A stretch of DNA of 64,000 nucleotides from DATEDA01 sp963789885 (lineage in GTDB: Bacteria > Pseudomonadota > Gammaproteobacteria > Burkholderiales > SG8-39): positions 1 to 64,000 of the forward strand of contig CAWBNB010000018.1 of the NCBI GenBank assembly GCA_963789885.1, in the 5' to 3' direction. The position numbers and the translations under genes are program-made. The notes beneath the pieces are model-generated. The model was given only the letters and a program-made list of their open reading frames with translations, had not been told where the DNA came from and did not search any database. How positions within the stretch are numbered: the stretch's first letter is position 1; every line of letters begins with the position of its first letter. This document shows, one piece after another, positions 53,873 through 62,145 of the stretch.

Positions 53873-54670
53873 ATGGCGAGCGGACCGGTAGCCGGGACGG
53901 CGATCGACCGGCGGCCGGGAGGGGACTGGCGCCGGCGCTATTCGCTCGTGTGGCCGCCCGTGCTGGCTGCGGTGCTGATCCTTGCCGCCTGGGAGCTCGC
54001 CGTCTGGTGGTTCAAGCTGCCCAACTTCGTCCTGCCGACGCCGCGGGAGATCCTCGTCGTCGCGATGCAGGAACCGCGGCTGCTGCTGCAGGACACCTGG
54101 GCGACGGTGATGGAATCGCTCGTCGGCTACGTTGCCGGATCGCTGCTCGGGCTCGGTCTCGCCCTGCTGTTCGTCACCTTCGCGCGCCTCGAGCGCTTTG
54201 CGCTGCCGGCCTACGTGACGATCAACTCGGTGCCGATGGTCGCGTACGGCCCGCTTGCGATCATCTGGTTGGGCATCGGATCATCCTCCAAGATCGTGCT
54301 GATCGTGATCGCAGTCAGCTATTCGGTCCTCGTCAACGCGCTTGCCGGGCTCAGGAGCTGCGACCCCAGCGCCATCGCGCTGCTGCGCAGCTTCGGCGCG
54401 AGCGAGCGGACCATCCTGCTCAAGCTCCGGCTGCCCGGCGCGATGCCGGCGATCTTCTCGGGGCTTCGCGTCGCCGTGGTCCACGCAATGATCCTCGCGG
54501 TGGTGCTCGAGATGCTCGGGGCGAGAGCGGGCCTGGGATGGAGCGTCTACAAGTCGACGCAGATGATGAGCTTCGTCGAAGCCTGGGTCGCGGTGGGCGC
54601 TTCGGTGATCGTGAGCCTCATCATCTATTCGATCGTCAACTGGATCGGCCGCAAGGCGGTCTGGTGGTAG
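53873..54670 (+). CDS. ABC transporter permease (NitT/TauT type), second
   Basis: About 265 residues from the ATG at 53873 (an ATG-less extension starts at 53855). Six membrane segments; coupling loop DPSAIALLRSFGASERTILL; GLRVAVVHAMILAVVLEMLGAR in place of the usual GEW motif. It gives a heteromeric permease with the preceding gene. Last gene of the operon; the DNA is broken 36 bp later by an IS6-type end. Confidence 0.92.
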   Translation: MASGPVAGTAIDRRPGGDWRRRYSLVWPPVLAAVLILAAWELAVWWFKLPNFVLPTPREILVVAMQEPRLLLQDTWATVMESLVGYVAGSLLGLGLALLFVTFARLERFALPAYVTINSVPMVAYGPLAIIWLGIGSSSKIVLIVIAVSYSVLVNALAGLRSCDPSAIALLRSFGASERTILLKLRLPGAMPAIFSGLRVAVVHAMILAVVLEMLGARAGLGWSVYKSTQMMSFVEAWVAVGASVIVSLIIYSIVNWIGRKAVWW

Positions 54671-54705
54671 TGACCTACCCAGGGATCTTCGGACCGCGAC
54701 CCACT

Positions 54706-54724
54706 GGTTGCGTTGCAAACGCGG
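54706..54724 (+). repeat. Solitary IS6-type terminal repeat
   Basis: GGTTGCGTTGCAAACGCGG, matching the outer end of the IS6-family element at 30291 on the opposite strand. No transposase is attached. It marks a junction between the transporter operon and a broken LacI gene. Confidence 0.6.
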
Positions 54725-54732
54725 ATTGACGC

Positions 54733-55038
54733 ACCAGCGTCCTCGAGCTGGGGCTGAAAGTGCCGGAGGAGCTCTCGCTCACAGGGTTTGAAGACCTCGA
54801 GCTCGCGTCAAACGTGACGCCGCCGTTGACGACCATCCGCTTTCCGGCGGTCGAGCTCGGCGTACTCGCCGGAGAAGAGATCCTTAGGTGCATCGTCCAC
54901 GAACCCGGCCAAGGACTGATTGAGCTACCCATTGCCCTGATGACGCGCGGCACGACGTCGTTCGCGCCGAAGCCGGATTTCGGTGCTCGTGATGGCTCTT
55001 CGGTGGAGAGCGCTGTAGTCGGCACCGGCGCCGGGTAG
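54733..55038 (+). pseudogene. LacI-family regulator, C-terminal fragment
   Basis: The frame reads LELGLKVPEELSLTGFEDLE, LASNVTPPLTTIRFPAVELG and PIALMTRGTTSFAP, the effector-domain end of LacI/PurR-type regulators (VPEDISVVGFDD-like and LTTVRQP-like motifs). The DNA-binding half is missing; the fragment starts just after the IS6-type end. Confidence 0.75.
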
Positions 55039-55207
55039 GGGCGCCCCAGGATCTTGACTATTGCCCAGACGGCCACCCATCAGAGGCTTCGTCGAGGGGG
55101 CGATCTTGCGAGTCCGTGGCCTGTAGTGGTGCAGAGTCGTGTTGTTGGAGTCTGGAACTGGACCGCTTAATCGTAAGCGTTCGGTCTCCTTCGGTCTCCT
55201 CCGGTCT

Positions 55208-55480
55208 TTACCGTCTTGACGGCGTGATGGGTGCGTTGATCTCGTCGGTATAGATCTCATCGTCCAGCGCGAGCTGAACGGCGCGGTCGAGGCGCTCAAG
55301 CAGCTGCTGCAGCGTCTCGTCGGGTCGACGCACCAGCGCGGCAAGCATGTTGTGATCGTCATTGGCGATGGCGGCGCAGGCGATCGGCCTTATCGCGCCG
55401 ATCGCGATCTGCCCGTCACCGTGGATGACGAACTCCTCCAGATTCGGCAGGAACTGGCCGGCAGTCGTCGCCGGCGTGGT
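55208..55480 (-). pseudogene. Small conserved protein after IS66 tnpC, start lost
   Basis: TTPATTAGQFLPNLEEFVIH, IRPIACAAIANDDHNMLAAL and QQLLERLDRAVQLALDDEIY: about 90 residues of real-looking protein sequence directly after the IS66 transposase stop. The position where an ATG is expected reads AAG, so no start is visible. Function unknown. Confidence 0.5.
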
Positions 55481-55482
55481 TC

Positions 55483-55898
55483 TTAGGCTGCGCGACGCAG
55501 AGGGGGTTGGTTTTCGACGGCGAGACGCCACGGCAGCAGCTCCTCGATCCGGTTGATCGGATGCTCGGCGATGCGCGTGAGCACCTCGCGCAGATAGGCC
55601 TCGGGATCCAGGCCGTTGAGTTTCGCCGTGCCGATCAGGCTGTAGATCGCCGCGGCACGCTCGCCGCCGGCGTCCGACCCGGCGAAGAGGTAGTTCTTGC
55701 GACCAAGTGCGACGGCGCGCAGCGAGCGCTCGGCGGCGGTGTTGTCGATCTCGATGTGGCCGTCGTCGCGGTAGCGGATGAGCGCCGTCCAGCGCGTGAG
55801 CGCGTAGCGGATCGCGATCGCGACGCGAGCGCCGACTTCGCCGACACCTGCGCCAGGGTCGCCTCGAACCAGGCCTGTGACGGGCCGGTTTTGGCCAT
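55483..55898 (-). pseudogene. IS66 transposase C-terminal remnant
   Basis: LGRKNYLFAGSDAGGERAAA, IYSLIGTAKLNGLDPEAYLR and INRIEELLPWRLAVENQPPL are the C-terminal IS66 domain. Upstream, TLAQVSAKSALA continues into AIRYALTRWTALIRYRDDGH only after a one-base shift near 55825. The N-terminal two thirds are missing. It is truncated close to the right attachment-like repeat. Confidence 0.85.
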
Positions 55899-55945
55899 AG
55901 GCCGTGGCCCTTACCGTATGGAGTTGACGTAAGTGCTTGATGCGG

Positions 55946-56063
55946 TGGTAGGGCGTGCAGGATTCGAACCTGCGACCAACGGATTAAAAGTACGAGGACG
56001 CCCGTTGCGTCTTTTGCAGCACCATGCAGCACTTTGCGCAGCTGACTCCCGCAAAATTCACGC
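55946..56063 (+). repeat. Attachment-site-like repeat, copy 3
   Basis: 55946-55990 holds the same 3' 45 nt of tRNA-Lys(TTT) as copy 1, with a better match to the T-loop (TTCGAA). It is fused directly to the 73-bp arm at 55991-56063. Same orientation as copies 1 and 2. There is no 5' tRNA half, so this is not a functional tRNA gene. Confidence 0.75.
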
Positions 56064-56378
56064 ACGGAGAATTGGCACGGCTCGGATGAAGTCGTTCAGT
56101 CGTTCGGCCGTGTCAGAGAGCGAGAGGATCGCCAGGTAAAACCGTGAAACAGATTTCGAGTTCGGGCGGAAACTCAATTAGCGTAGGAAGTTAGAGCACC
56201 ACGCTTCTCCAAGACACCGTCGCTTCTCGCGCCGCGATGCCCGGTACGTTGCCGAATTGGAGAAGGGTTTCACCGGTCAACACTTCGCCGGCAGCGAACG
56301 CTCGACTGCTCGCCGCCCGGGAATCAGTACAGCACTGCCCCTGCGACCGGATCCGGACATCATCGGTCGCGAGGCTCG
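56064..56378. other. Intergenic, nothing recognised
   Basis: Between the right attachment-like repeat and the pobA stop. No gene or clear repeat seen. Confidence 0.4.
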
Positions 56379-57554
56379 TCACGCCATCGGCAGCCCGACG
56401 TAGTTCTCGGCCAGGCTCGTCGCGGCGGCGGGCGAACTCACCACGTACTCGAGCTGCGACTGCTGCAGCCGTTGCCCGAACGCGTCGTCGTCGTGGAAGC
56501 GGTGCAGGAGCGAGGTCATCCACCACGAGAAGTGCTCGGCGCGCCAGACGCGCCGGAGCGCCGTCTCGGAATAGCGGTCGAGGAGCTCTTTACGGCCAGT
56601 CTTGAAGAACTCCGTCAGCGCGCGCGCGAGCACGCGTACGTCGGCGGCCGCGAGGTTGAGGCCCTTCGCACCGGTCGGCGGGACGATGTGTGCGGCGTCG
56701 CCGGCGAGGAAGAGCCGCCCGTACTGCATCGGCTCGGCGACGAAGCTGCGCATCGCGATGATGCCCTTCTGGAAGATCCGGCCCTCCTTCACCTGCCAGC
56801 CGTCCGCCATCGCGAGGCGGGCGCGGAACTCCGCCCAGATTCGGTCGTCCGGCCAGTTGGCGACGGCGTCGTTGGGATCGCACTGGAAATAGAGGCGTTG
56901 GATCTGCGGCGAGCGCGTGCTGACCAGCGAGAAGCCCCGCTCGTGGTACGCGTAGATCAGCTCCTCCGAAGAGGGCGGCGCCTCGGCGAGGATGCCGAAC
57001 CAGCCGAACGGATACACCCGCACGAACTCCCGGCGCACCCGCGACGGGACGGACGGACGGCTCACGCCGTGGAAACCGTCGCAGCCGGCGACGACGTCGC
57101 AGGCGAGGTCGTGGCCCGCGCCGTCCTTGCGAAAGTGGATCCTCGGCGCGGCCGTGTCGATGTCGCTCAGGCTGACGCCCTCGACCCTGAAATGGATCTC
57201 GCCGCCCGCCCCGATCCGCGCCTTGACGAGATCCTTGATGACCTCGTGCTGGGCGTAGACCGTGATCGCGCGTCCGCCTGTCAGCGCGGCGAGGTCGATG
57301 CGGTGGCGACGTCCGCCGAAGGCGAGCTCGATGCCGCGATGGACGAAGCCTTCGCGCTTCATACGCTCGCCGACCCCGGTCTCGGTCAGGAGGTCGACCG
57401 TACCCTGCTCGAGCACACCGGCGCGGATCGTCGCCTCGATATCCTCGCGGCTGCGGCTCTCGAGCACGATCGATTCGATGCCCTCGAGGTGCAGGAGGTG
57501 CGAGAGCAGCAGCCCCGCGGGCCCCGCGCCGATGATCCCCACCTGGGTGCGCAT
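56379..57554 (-). CDS. pobA: 4-hydroxybenzoate 3-monooxygenase
   Basis: 391 residues, the normal PobA length. FAD motif VGIIGAGPAGLLLSHLL (4-20), LESRSREDIEATIRAGVLEQ, a middle DG-type motif (VVAGCDGFHGVSR), substrate-domain YPFGWFGILAEAPPS, and RLFLAGDAAHIVPPTGAKGLN. It converts 4-hydroxybenzoate to protocatechuate using NADPH and oxygen. Start ATG 57554, overlapping the upstream stop as ATGA; the open frame extends further but into the neighbouring gene. Last gene of the aromatic operon in this window. Confidence 0.93.
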   Translation of the reverse strand: MRTQVGIIGAGPAGLLLSHLLHLEGIESIVLESRSREDIEATIRAGVLEQGTVDLLTETGVGERMKREGFVHRGIELAFGGRRHRIDLAALTGGRAITVYAQHEVIKDLVKARIGAGGEIHFRVEGVSLSDIDTAAPRIHFRKDGAGHDLACDVVAGCDGFHGVSRPSVPSRVRREFVRVYPFGWFGILAEAPPSSEELIYAYHERGFSLVSTRSPQIQRLYFQCDPNDAVANWPDDRIWAEFRARLAMADGWQVKEGRIFQKGIIAMRSFVAEPMQYGRLFLAGDAAHIVPPTGAKGLNLAAADVRVLARALTEFFKTGRKELLDRYSETALRRVWRAEHFSWWMTSLLHRFHDDDAFGQRLQQSQLEYVVSSPAAATSLAENYVGLPMA

Positions 57555-58429
57555 CACGCCTCCCCGCCGAGGCCGAGGAGCCGGATCGCGTTCTCTTTCA
57601 GGATCAGCGGCCGGACCTCGGGCTTGATGGCGAGCTTCTCGAAATCGGCGAGCCAGCGATCGGGCTGGATGACCGGATTGTCGCTGCCGAAGAGCATCTT
57701 GTTCTTGAGCAGCGTGTTGGCGTACTGCACGAGCTTCGGCTCGAAGTACTTCGGCGACCAACCCGATAGGTCGATATAGACGTTCGGCTTGTGCGTGGCC
57801 ACCGACAGCTGCTCGTCCTGCCACGGCACGCCCGGGTGCGCCGAAATGATCGGCATGTCGGGAAAGTCAGCGGCGACGTCGTCGAGGTGGATCGGGTTCG
57901 AGTACTTGAGGCGCAGACCCCCGCCGCCCGCCATGCCCGCCCCGATCCCCGTCTGGCCGCTATGGAAGAGCGCCGGCAGACGCGCTTCCGCGATCGCCTC
58001 GTACAACGGGTAGCAGGCGGGATCGTTGGGATAGAACGCCTGCACCGTCGGGTGGAACTTGAACCCCTTGACCCCGAAGTGCTCGATCAGGCGTCGCGCC
58101 TCGCGCACGCCCATCTTGCCCCGCGCGGGGTCGATGCTCGCGAACGGAATGCAGATGTCGGCGTGCTCGGCAGCCGACTCCGCGACCTCCTCGTTCGAGA
58201 TGCGCCGCAGGCCCATGCCGCGCTCGTGGTCGACGGTGAACACGACGAACCCGATCCGCCGCTCGCGATAATACGCCGCCATCTGCGCGATCGTCGGGTG
58301 CTTTACTTCGTAGCGGAAGTAGCGCCCGCGCGCCGCGAGGGCTTCGGCCTCGGCCTCGTCCGTCGGCATCCGGGTCGAGACTTCGGCGTGGGTGTGGATG
58401 TCGATGGCGACGAGGTCTTTGACGTTCAC
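57554..58429 (-). CDS. Amidohydrolase-2 family protein (ACMSD-like)
   Basis: 291 residues: AIDIHTHAEVST (metal HxH), GVKGFKFHPTVQAFYPND, LPALFHSGQTGIG, PIISAHPGVPWQDE and KMLFGSDNPVIQPDRW (Asp). The family includes decarboxylases and hydratases of aromatic acid pathways, such as 2-amino-3-carboxymuconate semialdehyde or resorcylate decarboxylases. Its pairing with pobA suggests a role in protocatechuate-type metabolism. Start ATG 58429. Confidence 0.88.
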   Translation of the reverse strand: MNVKDLVAIDIHTHAEVSTRMPTDEAEAEALAARGRYFRYEVKHPTIAQMAAYYRERRIGFVVFTVDHERGMGLRRISNEEVAESAAEHADICIPFASIDPARGKMGVREARRLIEHFGVKGFKFHPTVQAFYPNDPACYPLYEAIAEARLPALFHSGQTGIGAGMAGGGGLRLKYSNPIHLDDVAADFPDMPIISAHPGVPWQDEQLSVATHKPNVYIDLSGWSPKYFEPKLVQYANTLLKNKMLFGSDNPVIQPDRWLADFEKLAIKPEVRPLILKENAIRLLGLGGEA

Positions 58430-58460
58430 GGCACCCTCCGCGTTCGGTCGCTGGCCAGAC

Positions 58461-59438
58461 TCAGTCCGCCTTGGCGCCGGAGTCCTTGACCACCCTGCCG
58501 AGCTTCGCCGCGTCCTCCTTCATCAGGGCGGAGAACTGATCGGGCGTCGTGGTCATCACGTCCAACCCTTGCGCAGTGATCTTGCTCGACACGTCCGGAC
58601 TCCGCACGGCCTTCACCAGCTCGTCGTGCAGCTTCGCCACGACCGGCGCTGGAGTCCCCGCCGGAACGAACATGCCGAACCACTGGTCCATCTCGATGCC
58701 CGGAAAGCCCGCCTCGGCCATGGTCGGAACGTTCGGCAGCGACGCTGCACGCGTCGGCGAGGCGACCGCCAGCGCTCGCAGCTTGCCGTCCTTGATGTGC
58801 GGCAGGCTGGTGACGATGGCGTCGAAGAAGAGATCGACCCGGTTGGCTAGCATGTCCTGGAGCGCCGGCGCCGAGCCCTTGTAGGCGACGTGCGCGAGGT
58901 TTGTCCCGGTGCGCGCTTTCAGCATCTCTCCGAGCAAGTGGCCGCCCGCGCCCACGCCCTGGGAGGCGAAGGTCAGCCCCTTCGGGCTCTTCTTCGCGAG
59001 CGCGACGAGATCGGCGACCGATTTCGCCGGGCTTTCCGCCGGGACCACCAGCACGTGCTTGGTCGAGATCAGCACCGTGACCGGCTGGAAGTCCTTCACC
59101 GGGTCGTAGGGCAGCTTCGAGTACAGGGACGGGTTCACCGCGTGCGAGCCGGTGAAGCCCATGAGCACCGTGTAGCCGTCGGGCGGGGCCCGCTTGACGA
59201 ACTCGGACGCGATGATGCCGCTCGCGCCCGGCTTGTTCTCGACGATGACCGACTGCTTCACGCTCTCGGCCATCTTCTGGCCCACCATGCGCGCGACCGG
59301 GTCGGTCACGCCGCCCGGCGGGAACGGCACGATGAACGTGACGAGCTTCGACGGATAGGCCTGCGCGAATCCCTGGAGCGGCGCGGCGAGGCAGGCCGCA
59401 ACGGCGAGGGCCCGGACGACTGAACGGTGTTTGAACAT
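58461..59438 (-). CDS. Bug-family (TctC-like) periplasmic binding protein
   Basis: 325 residues: signal peptide (about 1-25, ending GFAQA), YPSKLVTFIVPFPPGGVTDP, IVENKPGASGIIASEFV, DGYTVLMGFTGSHAVNPSLY and AYKGSAPALQDMLANRVDL. Bug proteins bind carboxylated ligands for tripartite tricarboxylate-type transport and are very numerous in Burkholderiales. No membrane components are in the window. ATG at 59438 follows AGGAGG. Confidence 0.92.
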   Translation of the reverse strand: MFKHRSVVRALAVAACLAAPLQGFAQAYPSKLVTFIVPFPPGGVTDPVARMVGQKMAESVKQSVIVENKPGASGIIASEFVKRAPPDGYTVLMGFTGSHAVNPSLYSKLPYDPVKDFQPVTVLISTKHVLVVPAESPAKSVADLVALAKKSPKGLTFASQGVGAGGHLLGEMLKARTGTNLAHVAYKGSAPALQDMLANRVDLFFDAIVTSLPHIKDGKLRALAVASPTRAASLPNVPTMAEAGFPGIEMDQWFGMFVPAGTPAPVVAKLHDELVKAVRSPDVSSKITAQGLDVMTTTPDQFSALMKEDAAKLGRVVKDSGAKAD

Positions 59439-59454
59439 CGGTTTCCTCCTGGTG

Positions 59455-61308
59455 TTACTTGCGTTTGGCAACGATCACGCGCGGCGAAGGCGGCTCGGCG
59501 TACAGCTCCTCGACGAGCGCGGCACGGCTCGTCAGCACCGCCCGCTGATTGACCGATCCCTTGTCGCTGACCTCGCTCGCATCGATCGAGGGCGGCGTCT
59601 CGAGCACCATCGCCCGCGCGATGCGCGTCGAGCTGCCCGTCGATTCGCGCGCCAAGCCGTCGAGCAAGTCCTGGAATCGCGCGCGCACCGCCTCGTGTCG
59701 CACGACTTCGGCCATCGAAGCCTGCGGCGGCAGGTCGGGGCACAGGCTGCGGCAGGCCTCGAGATTCGGAAAGATCAGCGCCGCGAGCCAATCGCGGTTC
59801 AGGCCGGCGAGCACGACGTCTTGCACCTGGGGCGCGCCGGCGGCGATGAGCTTGGCGCGCAGCGGCCCGACGCTCACCCAGGTGCCGCTCGACAGCTTGA
59901 AGTCCTCGGCCACGCGTCCGTCGAACAGCAGTCCCTGCTCGGGATCGTCGGGATCGACGAACCGCACCGCGTCGCCCATGCGGTAGAACCCCTCGTCGTC
60001 GTAGGCGCCGCGGGTCAGCTCGGGCTGGCGCCAGTATCCGGGCGTGACGCTCGGCCCGCGAACGCGGAGCTCGGCCTTGTCGCCTTCGGGCGCGAGCTTG
60101 ACCTCGACGCCGGGCACCGGCAGGCCAATCATCCCGGAGCGCACGCCGTCGCGGGTCGTGAACGTGGCCGAAGGCCCCGTCTCGGTCGCCCCGAGCCCGG
60201 TGACCCACAGGATGCGCTCGCCGCAGGTCTGGACGGCGAGCTCGTCCATCGCGTCCCAGACCGGCTGCGCGAGTCCCGCCCCGGCGTAGAAGAGCATGCC
60301 GAGCCGGCTGAAGAACTTCTCGCGGAGCGCCGGCTCGCGCCGCAGGAACGGCACCAGCTCCTCGAAACCGCGCGGCACATTGAAGTACACCGTCGGCGCG
60401 ATCTCGCGCAGGTTGCGGACGGTCTTCTCGAACTGGCCCGCGACCGGCTTCCCGTCGTCGATGTACAGCGAGCCGCCGTTCCAGATCGTGAGCCCGAAAT
60501 TGTGGTTGCTGCCGAACGTGTGATTCCACGGCAGCCAGTCGACGAGCACCGGCGGCATCTGGTGGAGGTACGGCAGCGCCTGCGCGATCATCTGCTGGTT
60601 CGCGCACAGCATCCGCTGCGTCTGGACAACCGCCTTCGGGTTCCCGGTCGAGCCGGATGTGAGCAGGAACTTCGCGATCGTGTCCGCGCCCACGGCACCG
60701 AACGCACGATCGACGGCGCCGGTTGGCGGCGAGTCCTCGAGGTCGGCGAAGCGCGTCGACGTGCGCCCGGGCACCGGCGCCCTCGCTGTCACGACTTCCA
60801 CGTCCGCAGGCACCACCGCCTTGATCGCGTTCGCGAACTTCTCGCCGTCCGCGGCGAAGACGAGGCCGGGCGTCAGCAGCTCGAACACGTGACGGAGCTT
60901 CGCGTGATCGCTCGAGACGAGCGAGTACGCCGACGAGACCGGGAAGTAAGGCACGCCGACGTGCATCGCCGCGAGCGCGAGGAGCGCGTGCTCGACGTCG
61001 TTGTCCGACAGGATCGCCACCGGCCGATCGGGCGACAGGCCGCGCTCGAGGAGGCCTTCGCCGATCGCGCGGAACCGCTCGTAGGCGTCGGCGTACGTCA
61101 GCGTCCGCCACGCCCGGCTCGCGTCGCGCTCGCCGATGAAGACGCGGTCGGGAACTCGGTCCGCCCAGTCCACGAAGCGCTCGGTCAGCTTGTCGGGATA
61201 CGGCCCGAGCGCTTCCGGCGAACGGAGCACGACGTTGCCGTCCGCGCGACGTGTCACGGCGACGCTGCCCGCGGGCATCGCGATCCTGCGGACCGGCGCG
61301 GCGCTCAT
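59455..61308 (-). CDS. fcs: Feruloyl-CoA synthase
   Basis: 617 residues, an ANL-superfamily adenylating enzyme: KFLLTSGSTGNPKAVVQTQR (AMP loop), DWLPWNHTFGSNHNFGLTIW, FYAGAGLAQPVWDAMDEL, WVTGLGATETGPSATF, GYWRQPELTRGAYDDEGFY and FDGRVAEDFKLSSGTWVSVG. The WLPWNHTFG and GRVAEDFKLSSGTWV motifs are characteristic of feruloyl-CoA synthases, which activate hydroxycinnamates. It overlaps the crotonase stop as ATGA at 61308. Confidence 0.92.
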   Translation of the reverse strand: MSAAPVRRIAMPAGSVAVTRRADGNVVLRSPEALGPYPDKLTERFVDWADRVPDRVFIGERDASRAWRTLTYADAYERFRAIGEGLLERGLSPDRPVAILSDNDVEHALLALAAMHVGVPYFPVSSAYSLVSSDHAKLRHVFELLTPGLVFAADGEKFANAIKAVVPADVEVVTARAPVPGRTSTRFADLEDSPPTGAVDRAFGAVGADTIAKFLLTSGSTGNPKAVVQTQRMLCANQQMIAQALPYLHQMPPVLVDWLPWNHTFGSNHNFGLTIWNGGSLYIDDGKPVAGQFEKTVRNLREIAPTVYFNVPRGFEELVPFLRREPALREKFFSRLGMLFYAGAGLAQPVWDAMDELAVQTCGERILWVTGLGATETGPSATFTTRDGVRSGMIGLPVPGVEVKLAPEGDKAELRVRGPSVTPGYWRQPELTRGAYDDEGFYRMGDAVRFVDPDDPEQGLLFDGRVAEDFKLSSGTWVSVGPLRAKLIAAGAPQVQDVVLAGLNRDWLAALIFPNLEACRSLCPDLPPQASMAEVVRHEAVRARFQDLLDGLARESTGSSTRIARAMVLETPPSIDASEVSDKGSVNQRAVLTSRAALVEELYAEPPSPRVIVAKRK

Positions 61309-62111
61309 CAGGACTTCCTCACCTTCCCGGCGCCCCGCTCGACGAAGTCCTTCATGCGGGCCTTCGCCTCGGGCTCGCTCTGCGCGATCGCGGCCATCAG
61401 CGACTCCATGAAGAGGCCCGCGTCCTGCCCGAGCTCCGCGATCCGCGGCAGCGCGTGCATGAGCGCGAAGTTCGTCGCCGGCGCGTTCGCGGCGATCTTG
61501 CGCGCGAGCTCCATCGCCCTGGCGAAGCCCTTGCCCGGCTGCTCGAGATAGGTGGAAAGGCCGACCGCCTGCCCCTCCTCGGCCGAATACACGCGGCCGG
61601 TGAACATCATGTCCGCCATCCGGTGCGCGCCGATGATCCGCGGGACCCGGACCGACGCGCCGCCGCCGACGAAGATGCCACGCTGGCCCTCGGGCAGCGC
61701 GTAGAAGGCGGACGTCTCGGCGACCCGGATATGGGCTGCGCAGGCGAGCTCCAGGCCGCCGCCGACGACGGCGCCGTGGAGGACGGCGACGACCGGCGCC
61801 GCGCCGAACTGGAGATCCTCGAAGGCGCGGTGCCACATCCGGGAGTGGAGCACGCCCTCCGCCGCCGAGTGGGACGCGAGCGAGGAAAGATCGAGCCCGG
61901 CGCAGAAGTGCTCGCCCTCCCCGCACAGCACGACGGCGCGCACGCCCACCGGCGGGGCGGCGAAGAACGCGCCGAGGCCGCGGACGGTCGCGTCGTCGAT
62001 CGCGTTGCGCTTTGCGGCGCGGTTCAGACGGACGATGGCGATGTCACCCTCGCGCTCGATGCTGAGCGAGTCCGGCAGACCGTTCTGGTTCCGCGATCCC
62101 TGTGCCGACAT
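61308..62111 (-). CDS. Crotonase / enoyl-CoA hydratase
   Basis: 267 residues: IAIVRLNRAAKRNAIDD, GEGEHFCAGLDLSSL, AAPVVAVLHGAVVGGGLELA, FYALPEGQRGIFVGGGASVR and VPRIIGAHRMADMMFTGRVY. Crotonase superfamily; the oxyanion loops are intact. Next to feruloyl-CoA synthase it may hydrate a cinnamoyl-CoA thioester, as vanillin-forming hydratase/lyase or in beta-oxidation. ATG at 62111; the open frame starts at 62177. Confidence 0.9.
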   Translation of the reverse strand: MSAQGSRNQNGLPDSLSIEREGDIAIVRLNRAAKRNAIDDATVRGLGAFFAAPPVGVRAVVLCGEGEHFCAGLDLSSLASHSAAEGVLHSRMWHRAFEDLQFGAAPVVAVLHGAVVGGGLELACAAHIRVAETSAFYALPEGQRGIFVGGGASVRVPRIIGAHRMADMMFTGRVYSAEEGQAVGLSTYLEQPGKGFARAMELARKIAANAPATNFALMHALPRIAELGQDAGLFMESLMAAIAQSEPEAKARMKDFVERGAGKVRKS

Positions 62112-62145
62112 GACCGTGTCCTCGCCGTGATGTACCGGTGGCCGC

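Noticed and set aside
59431..61551. 706-residue plus-strand ORF
   Set aside because: Antisense shadow of feruloyl-CoA synthase; no recognisable motif.
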